Source of the DNA: Sphingobacterium corticibacterium
GTDB lineage: Bacteria; Bacteroidota; Bacteroidia; Sphingobacteriales; Sphingobacteriaceae
Assembly: GCF_004208525.1 (NCBI RefSeq)
Contig: NZ_SGIT01000002.1
Location: forward strand, 682,001 to 746,000
Direction: 5' to 3'
Length of the DNA stretch: 64,000 bases
The first letter of the stretch is position 1; every line of letters begins with the position of its first letter. Below are positions 7,931 through 15,535 of the stretch, one piece after another. Both the position numbers and the translations under genes were made by a program. The notes beneath the pieces were generated by a model, which saw only the letters and a program-made list of their open reading frames with translations, had not been told where the DNA came from and did not search any database.

Positions 7931-8001
7931 AACTGGGACAACATGAGACAGGTCTCTCGAAATACCCCCCAATTGGGACACTAAACTCCCAAACTGGGAC
8001 A
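7931..8001 (-). repeat. promoter-proximal TGTCCCARTT repeats
   Basis: Minus-strand copies of TGTCCCA(G/A)TT are at 7931-7940, 7971-7980 and 7992-8001 (the last ending CTGTCCCAGTT), with a weaker TGTCTCATGT at 7941-7950. Spacings of 40 and 21 bp match one or two periods of the main array to the right. The set begins just upstream of the -7 box, where an activator would touch RNA polymerase. The core GGGACA on the plus strand is related to the array core GGGAAYAC. Confidence 0.6.
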
Positions 8002-8044
8002 GTCGTTTGTGGCTATATTTCTTGGGACTGCCCCAAAATAGCCC

Positions 8045-8064
8045 CATAAACCGTACGGTTTATG
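8045..8064. repeat. 20-bp perfect palindrome
   Basis: CATAAACCGTACGGTTTATG reads the same on both strands. It sits at the boundary between the proximal TGTCCCA repeats and the long 21-bp array, and its ACCGT half resembles the inverted array units (ACCGTTCCC). It could be a dimer operator. It lacks a loop and a T run, so it is not a terminator. Confidence 0.5.
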
Positions 8065-8070
8065 ACGTTG

Positions 8071-8649
8071 ACCGAACCCTTTCTCCTATAAGGGGAGCAC
8101 TATATCCCAAAAAGGGAAAGCTTTTGATTAAAAAGGGAATACCGTATCAAATAACGTGTTCCCCTTTCTTCTATATACCAAACGCTTTATCGGAGAAAGG
8201 GAACACATAGCATTAAAAAGGAGTTACTTAATCGTACAAAGGGAATACTCCTCGAAAAAAACCGTTCCCTTTTTACTAATACGGGGATACCTTATACTAA
8301 AAGGGGGAACACTGGATGTTAGAAAGGGATCACTTGATGGCATATACCATCCCCTTTACACCACTAAGGGAATACTTGGTGGCGTAAAGTGTTCACCGAA
8401 TATCCTATAGGGAACACATTCTTCGGAAAAGGGGATACCATTTACGATACAGCCAATGGTAAAAACGGCTAAGCGATCACCTGATCGCGCAAAGGGGATA
8501 CGTTATCGTATAAACCGTTCCCTTTTTCCCGTAAAGGAATCACCGGATGGAAAAAAGGGATCACTTGTTATGAAAAAGTAATCACAAGATAGGAAGATCC
8601 ATTCCCTTCTTATCAGAAAGGGAATGCCAAACATCGTCGACCGTTCGGT
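8071..8649. repeat. phased array of about 28 degenerate 21-bp units
   Basis: The core AAAGGGRAYAC (R=A/G, Y=C/T, often GGGATCAC) recurs on the plus strand with its first G at 8092, 8114, 8135, 8199, 8220, 8241, 8283, 8304, 8326, 8368, 8410, 8431, 8494, 8536, 8557 and 8620, with weaker copies at 8389, 8473 and 8578. Inverted copies such as GTGTTCCCC or ACCGTTCCC occupy the same register at about 8071, 8156, 8262, 8347, 8514 and 8599. Nearly every step is 21 or 22 bp or a multiple, which is two turns of B-DNA, so all cores face the same side. Each unit also carries an A-rich stretch. There are no unique spacers, so it is not CRISPR. It fills the space between the membrane regulator gene and the Fn3 operon promoter, consistent with a large cis-regulatory array. 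No supported ORF lies in it. Confidence 0.85.
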
Positions 8650-8664
8650 AAATCTCGGAAATAT

Positions 8665-9567
8665 TTATGTTTTTCTCTTCTGCTGTTCTTTCAGATACTT
8701 GGAAAAAGTCCAGCATCCCTTGTCATGTCTTATCATTAAGGCCGTCACTTCTTTCTTCAGGTAATAAGGGCGGTTGCCTATCCGGCATACTTCAAATAGA
8801 ATCTGATTCCGTATACATCGATAAAACGTGGAACGCCCTACGTTTAAAAAGTCCAAAATCCAATTGATCGTAACATGCTCCGGCTCCGGAGGCTCAGACA
8901 GGGGTGGCGGGGATTCGGCAGGTGTTTCTTCGGGGAAAAACACTCCTTTGGACGGTTCCTCTGGCCTAAAGCCCAGTAAGGTATTTATTTGATGAACAAG
9001 CCGTATGACCTTAGCAGGTACCGTTACAGTCTGGCCATCGAAGGCACTCATCGCGCCGCCGTCAACAGAAACCAGCGCGGTCGCTCCCTCCGGTATGTGG
9101 TTTTCTCCCCAACTCGCGAATAGTTTATCCCATCGTTGAAAGAGCAATTCCTCTGCGAAAAAGAAAATTATGCCATATTTAGCATAGTTAACATACCAAC
9201 CAAGATAAAATAGGCCGTAGTCTTTCCAGGGATGTTCTTCAGGCGTATTGACCACTTCATCCGCCATAAAATTGCTGACGACATGGAACAGCACATACCC
9301 CAAAACGCCAATAATGACCATACCGCCAAAAAAGAACAAAAGCGCGCTACCGACGCGATGTAAACGTACCGCCAATAACGTGGCATAACGTACCAGGTAG
9401 GCAATTCCCATCCCTACTCCAGCGAGCAGGATCAACGTGAACAGCCGGGCGACTGACATCTCGCCAACTTCCCAATTCCGGATCAGAAATACGATAAGAT
9501 AGACGAATATCAACGCCATGTGCAATAAAAGTCGTCGGTACTGCGATAGGTAAATAACAGGTTTCAT
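8665..9567 (-). CDS. four-helix membrane protein with C-terminal HTH DNA-binding domain
   Basis: The ATG at 9567 gives 300 residues. An upstream GTG at 9594 would add nine residues with no hydrophobic or conserved character. Four membrane helices are apparent (about 13-30, 42-60, 73-98 and 119-142). They are followed by a soluble stretch, a Pro/Glu-rich linker (203-230), and a C-terminal domain at about 231-283. The string INWILDFLNVGRSTFYRCIR followed by CRIGNRPYYLKKEV matches excisionase/MerR-type HTH_17 helices, with a wing-like basic turn. This suggests a membrane-anchored one-component transcription factor. It ends directly beside the 21-bp array and has a good promoter of its own (9654-9685). 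The stimulus, partners and target are unknown; the array is the obvious candidate target. Confidence 0.7.
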   Translation of the reverse strand: MKPVIYLSQYRRLLLHMALIFVYLIVFLIRNWEVGEMSVARLFTLILLAGVGMGIAYLVRYATLLAVRLHRVGSALLFFFGGMVIIGVLGYVLFHVVSNFMADEVVNTPEEHPWKDYGLFYLGWYVNYAKYGIIFFFAEELLFQRWDKLFASWGENHIPEGATALVSVDGGAMSAFDGQTVTVPAKVIRLVHQINTLLGFRPEEPSKGVFFPEETPAESPPPLSEPPEPEHVTINWILDFLNVGRSTFYRCIRNQILFEVCRIGNRPYYLKKEVTALMIRHDKGCWTFSKYLKEQQKRKT

Positions 9568-9653
9568 AGGGTCATAAAAGCTTATCAATAACACGTCAAA
9601 TGGGGGCTTTTAGAAAAAAACCACTTGAGATATAGATTTACATCTGGTAATCA

Positions 9654-9685
9654 TAAAGTTAATGATTTTTTGTAATAATTGCAAA
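9654..9685 (-). promoter_or_regulatory. promoter of the membrane-HTH gene
   Basis: On the minus strand TTTG (9682-9685) is followed after exactly 20 nt by TAACTTTA (9654-9661), one mismatch from TAnnTTTG. This is the primary sigma promoter layout of Bacteroidota. The expected transcript start is about 80 nt before the ATG at 9567. I see no repeated operator here, so the regulator gene may be expressed constitutively. Confidence 0.6.
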
Positions 9686-9718
9686 TTATGCCATTCTACT
9701 TAGCAAAAGGCAATCACA

Positions 9719-12415
9719 TCACTTTTCACGGACATGGACATCCACGATCTTTCTTTCGACAGCCCCGTACAAATCCAGTCCTTCGATCACTAAACGATAC
9801 ATACCGGGTTCATCGGAGGTATAAAAATCAAACTGGGCTTTACCGGACTTATTGATAACGATGCTGGGCTCCCAATGAATCGTAGTCCTAAGATCGCACT
9901 TTTGTACTTGTCCTGCTTGGTCGGTTTCAAGATGGACAGGTTTATAAAAAATCCGGCTGATATATAACCCTTGTGGATTGATGAGCTTGGTATCCGTGCG
10001 GAGACTCGGTCTGCTAAAGGCGTATCCTTTGGCGCCCGGCTTTGTAGTCATAATAAATACTACCCGCGGCTTACTGTCGTTGAAAAGATTATAAGCAAAC
10101 AGGTAACGGTCGCTTCGAAGTACCTCAATACTCTCCAAAGCATCTAGATTAATCATCGATGCGCGGGCGGAGTCGATTGGAACTCCGTCTACAACATAAA
10201 ACGCTCCTAAAGGATTTCCTGTTATAGAATTCCATTGAACGCCTATTGCTTCGTATTCGATGCACTGTTGCAAGGTGGTACCTCCTTGGAGGTCGCTGGC
10301 ATCAAATACATAATCGGCATTTCCGGGACCGTTGAAGTTAGCCGATCTTTTTGAGGCCTTGTTCCGTTTAGCATCAACCACAACTGCTTCGATAAGAATG
10401 GAGCCATCTTCTGCTAACTGCTGAAAATGATGCTGTACCCGTCGGAGCTGATCCACGAACAACTCATTTATATCATTTCGTTCCATAGGAAGATTTCGGC
10501 TTATAGGGAGATCGGAAGGCTGCTCTTCGTCCAGATCCATCTTTGCCCTTATTTTTTTGCCTCTCTTGTCGACCACAGATAGCATAAATTCTGTACCGTC
10601 CAAAAACATCAAATCTTTAAATGCAAACCGTCCGTCTTTGTCGATCTCCGTTTCTCGATAGTTCAAATAATCATGAGCGGGAAATAGCTGCATCTTCGTG
10701 TCCGAATCTAAATTTCCGCCACCTGATTTCTTGACATGCCCAGCTAAGGCAAGGCCATGTTCTACCGCATATTCTGTACTGTCTTCTCTATCTATATGAA
10801 TCCAGTTGATGTTTCTCCAGCCTTGCGTCAACATCAAATAATCTATATCCTGGGTCCGTACACTATCTCCAGGAAAATAGAATCCCGGCTTTTCGATGAA
10901 TCCCTTTACATCTGCACTTAACAATAATGTCGACAGAATATTGGCTCCTTCATCTATCATTTCCGCATCCACAGCAGAGAGGTGAACAACACTTGCGGAA
11001 TATGTTCCGATTCGGGCACTATTTAATCCTTGCGCCCATTCTATCGTGACATTCACCTTTTCTCTCGTGTTATAGATTTCCTTATCCAAAATGACAGACA
11101 AAGGGGCGACACTACCGCTGGTATAGCGAAAGACCGGACGTTCCGCAATGGGCATCAGCTGTTCATCCAGGACGCTTACTGTCAAGACTCCATTCGGTAT
11201 ACCTGTCAGTGGTAACGATGTTGTAATTTCGGTGGCAGATAGCTGTTCTTTACTGGTTTTGAATACCTTTCCCAAATGGTGCAGCACAAAATAGACGGTT
11301 TGGTTATTCATCAGATCATCTGAAACATTTAGCTGTACGGACAATGTTGTCGTATCTTGGGCATCAACCAGCAATGAATAGCCCGATGTGTGTATGCACG
11401 GCATCAGCACTTCTTTCTTTGCGCCACTTTGGTCTACTACAAATGCACGTATACTATAATCGGCAATGGGTATTATCTCTGCACCCATCCCCAACGGATT
11501 TGTCTCTATCACAGCAATAATACCTGTATCAGACCGAAATTCAAGTTTTGCCTGAAGCCCCAGTCCTTTATCATCGACGACCTTTGCCGCCATCCGGTTA
11601 GGTCGATCCATCAATAGCTTACCTCCTTCGGGGAACAACTGGACATTTGGCGTGTCCTGCTTTATTACCGGACGGATAACTTTACTTATTGAAGATTTTT
11701 CGTCGTTTTCAAAATAGTAGCGTATCATATGGCCTTGATGCTTTTTATCCAACGATAAACGCACCAAGCCGTTATCGTCTGTCTTGCCTCTTTTTTTATT
11801 GCGCACATACCCTCCTTCCATCATTTCAAACTGTATGGGTCTATTGGAGAGCGTCTCTCCTTGCAAGTTTTTCAGCTGTATCCTATAATCTGTACCGTTA
11901 TCCTGTTGAATGGTATGCGTGGAGGTTAGTGTTTTATCCGTCAGCCCATTGGTAATATATATAGGCCTGTCATAAAAAAACTGCCCATCGGCATTTCTCA
12001 TCCAATTGCTGTATGCACGCAACCGATACGAGCCTTCGATGCTGGTACCGTTCAGCTGAATATCGGCAAGACCTAAACCATTGACCAAGGGTATTTTAAT
12101 AAATACTACCCGTTCGTCTAAGGGATCAATCAGCTCGATGTAGACTACTTTACTCAGATTTGACAACAAGTTCTCTACTCCAATAGTGCCATATACTTTG
12201 ATCCAAATGGTTTCTCCGGCGGAGTATAAGGGTTTATCTATATGAAGATATAATTTCTCCTGAAAAGGCTGCTTTTCCTTAGTCGCCAAGTCGTTCAAAA
12301 CTCGGATACCGTCTTGAGCTGCTAAGCGGAAGGCGTTTAGTATCAAAAAAAGCGAGAGAACAACGTGTATTCTCGCTTTTACAAGCAGTTCTCGGTTCTC
12401 TGTCACCAAGTTCAA
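9719..12415 (-). CDS. macroglobulin-like protein with TonB-plug domain but no barrel
   Basis: About 898 residues with an N-terminal signal peptide ending near AFRLAAQ (about 34). The first domain starts LYLHIDKPLYSAGETIWIKVYG, the typical opening of alpha-2-macroglobulin MG domains, followed by several beta-sandwich repeats. Near the C-terminus LQQCIEYEAIGVQW...FYVVDGVPID...LDALESIEVLRSD matches a TonB-receptor plug domain, yet no 22-strand barrel follows. Such proteins occur widely in Bacteroidota and are thought to be cell-surface or periplasmic, with unknown role. No ATG starts the frame; TTG at 12415 or GTG at 12406 are candidates. It begins 26 bp after the PL11 gene and is the last gene of that unit. 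Confidence 0.7.
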   Translation of the reverse strand: MNLVTENRELLVKARIHVVLSLFLILNAFRLAAQDGIRVLNDLATKEKQPFQEKLYLHIDKPLYSAGETIWIKVYGTIGVENLLSNLSKVVYIELIDPLDERVVFIKIPLVNGLGLADIQLNGTSIEGSYRLRAYSNWMRNADGQFFYDRPIYITNGLTDKTLTSTHTIQQDNGTDYRIQLKNLQGETLSNRPIQFEMMEGGYVRNKKRGKTDDNGLVRLSLDKKHQGHMIRYYFENDEKSSISKVIRPVIKQDTPNVQLFPEGGKLLMDRPNRMAAKVVDDKGLGLQAKLEFRSDTGIIAVIETNPLGMGAEIIPIADYSIRAFVVDQSGAKKEVLMPCIHTSGYSLLVDAQDTTTLSVQLNVSDDLMNNQTVYFVLHHLGKVFKTSKEQLSATEITTSLPLTGIPNGVLTVSVLDEQLMPIAERPVFRYTSGSVAPLSVILDKEIYNTREKVNVTIEWAQGLNSARIGTYSASVVHLSAVDAEMIDEGANILSTLLLSADVKGFIEKPGFYFPGDSVRTQDIDYLMLTQGWRNINWIHIDREDSTEYAVEHGLALAGHVKKSGGGNLDSDTKMQLFPAHDYLNYRETEIDKDGRFAFKDLMFLDGTEFMLSVVDKRGKKIRAKMDLDEEQPSDLPISRNLPMERNDINELFVDQLRRVQHHFQQLAEDGSILIEAVVVDAKRNKASKRSANFNGPGNADYVFDASDLQGGTTLQQCIEYEAIGVQWNSITGNPLGAFYVVDGVPIDSARASMINLDALESIEVLRSDRYLFAYNLFNDSKPRVVFIMTTKPGAKGYAFSRPSLRTDTKLINPQGLYISRIFYKPVHLETDQAGQVQKCDLRTTIHWEPSIVINKSGKAQFDFYTSDEPGMYRLVIEGLDLYGAVERKIVDVHVREK

Positions 12416-12441
12416 AAACTATATTTTATTGGTAAACATCC

Positions 12442-14286
12442 TCAATTCCCCAAATAATAGGATGGAACCGGCGCTTGTGGATAACCCTGTGAGCGCTGAA
12501 GCACGTAGCTTCTATAGACACCGTCTTGCATTAAGGTTACCTTTCGGTCCTTCGCTGGAATATGGGTATGGTAGATTCGCAATTCGCCGGGCAAGGCGGT
12601 CACCACCTCTTCACGCCAATCGCCAAACAGATCAGCTATCATAATGATATCACCGTAAATACCATCTGCAATTTTATCACCTTTCCAATAGCCGATAGAC
12701 TGACTCCTTCCTCCTGACATCGATTCTGCGCCCCAACGGTTATCATCCCCAAAAAACAATTGGCGGGTATTTCCTGCATCCCACCAAATCCAATTCCGAC
12801 AAGGGGGTACATCAGCATTGGAAGCGAGTTTTTTCCCGTCGGCACTTAACATGTATTTATCGGTAGAACCTCCTTTTTTATCCTCTGCGGCAAAACATTC
12901 CAACCCGGGACTATTCGGATCGATGTCTGCAACCATACCGTCCCCCACATGAAAGGTTTTATGTCCAACTCCCCAAATCCGCTCTCCCGTACTGGCATCC
13001 ACGGTGCTCACGCCATAACCGTTATCGATCCATGGCTCAATAGCCAAGAATACCTCCATCCCCTCCCGATTGGGATCGATATCGGTCATATAGGCTTTAT
13101 CAGAATGCCCAAGACCTGTCGACCAACGCAATGTTCCGTTGCTGTTAAGCATACAGGAACCGAGCAAAATCTCATCCTTTCCATCACCGTCCACATCACC
13201 GCAAACCATGTTATGTGCGCCTTGGCTTCGCACGACAGGGTTCTCCTCGTCACCATCCCAGCGCCAAAGTTTTTCTAATTTACCATTATGCAATTGCCAA
13301 GCATCAACCGTCATTAGCTTATAGGTACCTCTAGCGGCAAGAATGCAAGGAGTCTTCCCGTCTAAATAGGCCATACCGATTTGGTTTCGGTTTTGACGAT
13401 TTACATTACCGTATCGGTCATTACGTTCCGGCCAGTCTACACGAGCTATTTCCTCGCCGGTCATTCCGTTCAATACTGTTAAGTATTCAGTGCCTCCATA
13501 GATGCGTGCAGCATCGTTCTTGAGATAATTGTCTCCAGCAGTTTTTAAGGCGATTTCCGCTTTTCCGTCTCCATCAAAATCATACGCAATAAAGGGCGAA
13601 TACCACACACCCGGCTCAATACCCGGCCCTAAGTCTTTCGTCCACAAATACGTACCGTCGTGCAAATAGGCTTCTATTTTATACGTTGTACCATCATCGG
13701 GGTTCGGCACACCGGGATCAACATTCGTATGAGGGTGGCGGATAATATAATCGTATTGACCGTCACCATTTAAGTCGGCTACGGCTACCTTTCCTGCCCG
13801 CACATTTGGATCCTTCAGTTTTATACGATGATAATTGACTTCTTCGCCATCATATTGAGCCAAGGATTTCTTTTCGCTTATCGTTTTCTTGGCGCCGTTG
13901 ATCGCCTCTACCCAATAGATTGCATCGGCATCCTTAACGGAGGTATCGATAAAATCCGTTGTAGCGGTGATCGGCTTTTGATTCAGTTTCTTCTGTTTGC
14001 TATTTACGGCACGGTATACGTTAAATGCTACGGCGTCATCATCTGTTTTTAATAATCGCCAACTGATGTGGATAGCATCATTTTCTTTGATACGGGCTAA
14101 GGTCAACCCACGATCGAACTTCTCTTCAACTCTTGTTTGGGCAAACCCCTTCACATCTTGTTTCGGCTCGTGACTAGGGTTTAAAATCTCATACATATAG
14201 GTGCGCTCCTTCGGATCTTGTGAAAAAGCCAATGTACTAATCGCGAAAATCAGCATGGCACTGCAGAAGATTTTTTTATAGTGCAT
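12442..14286 (-). CDS. rhamnogalacturonan lyase, PL11
   Basis: 614 residues including a signal peptide (MHYKKIFCSAMLIFAISTLAFSQ is split here as residues 1-20 plus FSQ). PL11 enzymes cut the alpha-1,4 bond between rhamnose and galacturonic acid in RG-I by beta-elimination, using Ca2+. The N-terminal beta domain is RGLTLARIKENDAIHISWRL (about 60-80). The eight-bladed propeller then carries Ca-binding loops DLNGDGQYDYIIR, DFDGDGKAEIALKTA and DVDGDGKDEILLGS. Length equals the Bacillus YesW/YesX enzymes. It opens the last unit of the pectin locus, behind a paired CCTG site. Its products, unsaturated RG oligomers, are substrates for the GH105 genes. Confidence 0.95.
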   Translation of the reverse strand: MHYKKIFCSAMLIFAISTLAFSQDPKERTYMYEILNPSHEPKQDVKGFAQTRVEEKFDRGLTLARIKENDAIHISWRLLKTDDDAVAFNVYRAVNSKQKKLNQKPITATTDFIDTSVKDADAIYWVEAINGAKKTISEKKSLAQYDGEEVNYHRIKLKDPNVRAGKVAVADLNGDGQYDYIIRHPHTNVDPGVPNPDDGTTYKIEAYLHDGTYLWTKDLGPGIEPGVWYSPFIAYDFDGDGKAEIALKTAGDNYLKNDAARIYGGTEYLTVLNGMTGEEIARVDWPERNDRYGNVNRQNRNQIGMAYLDGKTPCILAARGTYKLMTVDAWQLHNGKLEKLWRWDGDEENPVVRSQGAHNMVCGDVDGDGKDEILLGSCMLNSNGTLRWSTGLGHSDKAYMTDIDPNREGMEVFLAIEPWIDNGYGVSTVDASTGERIWGVGHKTFHVGDGMVADIDPNSPGLECFAAEDKKGGSTDKYMLSADGKKLASNADVPPCRNWIWWDAGNTRQLFFGDDNRWGAESMSGGRSQSIGYWKGDKIADGIYGDIIMIADLFGDWREEVVTALPGELRIYHTHIPAKDRKVTLMQDGVYRSYVLQRSQGYPQAPVPSYYLGN

Positions 14287-14317
14287 AAAAAGAGGTTTAT
14301 TTTATATCTGATATCCA

Positions 14318-14362
14318 CTAAGTTAATATTTTCCTTTCCCTACGGCAACCTGCTCTGTCCTG
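14318..14362 (-). promoter_or_regulatory. paired CCTG site and -7 element before PL11
   Basis: ACCTG (14348-14352) and TCCTG (14358-14362) are 10 bp apart. On the minus strand the proximal half lies 27 nt before TAACTTAG (14318-14325), a near -7 box. The PL11 start is 32 nt further. The same geometry is seen at four other units. Confidence 0.65.
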
Positions 14363-14403
14363 TTGAACAAGAAAAAGAATGGAACTAAAACACTCGTCTT
14401 TTC

Positions 14404-15531
14404 TTAATCCACCAGCCTATAAATCTCCGTTCCGGCCAGCAATACACAACCTAAACCATAATCTTCAAAGTCCGGTACTTTGTCGACCGTCACCGGCTGA
14501 CCGTCTTTCGGTTCTTTTCCCGTAGATTGTACATAACCTAAGAAACCGTTTGGTTGCAACGCTTCATCCGCGATAGCTGTCCAGCCCTTTTCCACGATAG
14601 GCAAATAAGTAGCTTTGTCCAAGATACCATTGTTAACACCCCACGCCATGCCATATACAAAAAGAGCAGTTCCAGAGGTTTCTTTCCCACCAAAATGATT
14701 CGGATCGTGTAAGCTTACATTCCAAAAGCCATCTGTACGCTGTAAAGGAGCTACACCTTCCGCCAGGTTCTTGAAATCTGCTAAATATTCGGCATAATGC
14801 GGATCGCTTGTAGGTAACTCTTGCAATACAAGCGCTAAAGCTGCCAATACCCAGCCATTACCCCGCGACCAATAACAGTCTTCGCCGTTCGGCTCGGTAT
14901 ACGGTGGAACGAAATCCTTATCGCGCCACCATAGTTTATCTTCCGGATTGTACAAGCCATTTCCGCCCTCTACATATTTAATATGATAGTACATTTTGTA
15001 CATGTAATCGAAGTACTTGGTATCGTTTAGGGTAACGCCCAGTTTTACAAAAATAGGCATCGCCATCTGGATGGCATCGATCCAAGTCCAGTCGTTATAA
15101 CGTCCGCTATTGATAACGGAATCGATATTCATTTTGATCGCTTCGATCCGGATTGGCTGCGGATCAATACGGTATAGATCGATATAGGTCATCCCACAGT
15201 TTTGGTTATCTGCATGCCGTGTATATACTTCCCCACGAACCGGTTTCCAGTCATGCTTTTCGCCCCATTCTACGGCATAATCGTAATACCGTTTGTTCGG
15301 ATCGATCCCATAAAAGGCCATGAGTCCTTCATAATATACCCCACGTGTCCAGATATTGGCCCGACGCTCTTTATTGGTAATGATGTTTTTTCCCGGATCC
15401 GGCCATTTCTTCATGAAGTAATCATTCGCTAACCGTAGCTGCTCAACCACCTCTTTTTTTGTGGTGAAATCTTGCGCCATGGACACCACACTTCCACAGC
15501 CTACTAAAATAAATAGAATTATTTTTTTCAT
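14404..15531 (-). CDS. unsaturated rhamnogalacturonyl hydrolase, GH105
   Basis: 375 residues from the Met at 15531, which begins a clear signal peptide (MKKIILFILVGCGSVVSMAQ). The upstream Met at 15582 would overlap the previous gene and spoil it. GH105 enzymes hydrate the delta-4,5 double bond at the non-reducing end left by RG lyase and release the unsaturated uronate. The conserved Asp in WIDAIQMAMPIF (Asp152) fits the catalytic residue. Other (alpha/alpha)6 marks are YWSRGNGWVLAALALVL and the KETSGTALFVYGMAWG loop. It starts 4 bp after the 717-residue hydrolase gene and is the last gene of that unit, just before the PL11 promoter. Confidence 0.9.
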   Translation of the reverse strand: MKKIILFILVGCGSVVSMAQDFTTKKEVVEQLRLANDYFMKKWPDPGKNIITNKERRANIWTRGVYYEGLMAFYGIDPNKRYYDYAVEWGEKHDWKPVRGEVYTRHADNQNCGMTYIDLYRIDPQPIRIEAIKMNIDSVINSGRYNDWTWIDAIQMAMPIFVKLGVTLNDTKYFDYMYKMYYHIKYVEGGNGLYNPEDKLWWRDKDFVPPYTEPNGEDCYWSRGNGWVLAALALVLQELPTSDPHYAEYLADFKNLAEGVAPLQRTDGFWNVSLHDPNHFGGKETSGTALFVYGMAWGVNNGILDKATYLPIVEKGWTAIADEALQPNGFLGYVQSTGKEPKDGQPVTVDKVPDFEDYGLGCVLLAGTEIYRLVD

Positions 15532-15535
15532 ATCG

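Noticed and set aside
7787..8047. 86-residue minus-strand ORF before the Fn3 gene
   Set aside because: It overlaps the Fn3 gene start in another frame, covers the -7 box, and its weak seven-residue repetition (SQFGSLV, SQLGGIS) is simply the 21-bp DNA period translated.
8156..8410. 84-residue plus-strand ORF inside the array
   Set aside because: The heptad-like repetition of the peptide follows from 21 bp being seven codons. Frames are broken by stops elsewhere in the array, there is no promoter, and the strand is opposite to all real genes.
8071..8649. CRISPR array
   Set aside because: Units are 21 bp end to end with no conserved repeat plus unique spacers of constant length, copies occur in both orientations, and no cas gene is in the window.
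8071..8649. Replication iterons
   Set aside because: No replication initiator gene is adjacent, and the promoter of the Fn3 operon borders the array, which favours a regulatory role. Not fully excluded.
9719..12415. Truncated SusC pseudogene
   Set aside because: The protein starts with a signal peptide and macroglobulin-like domains and has an intact frame. It belongs to a distinct known layout rather than to a broken transporter.
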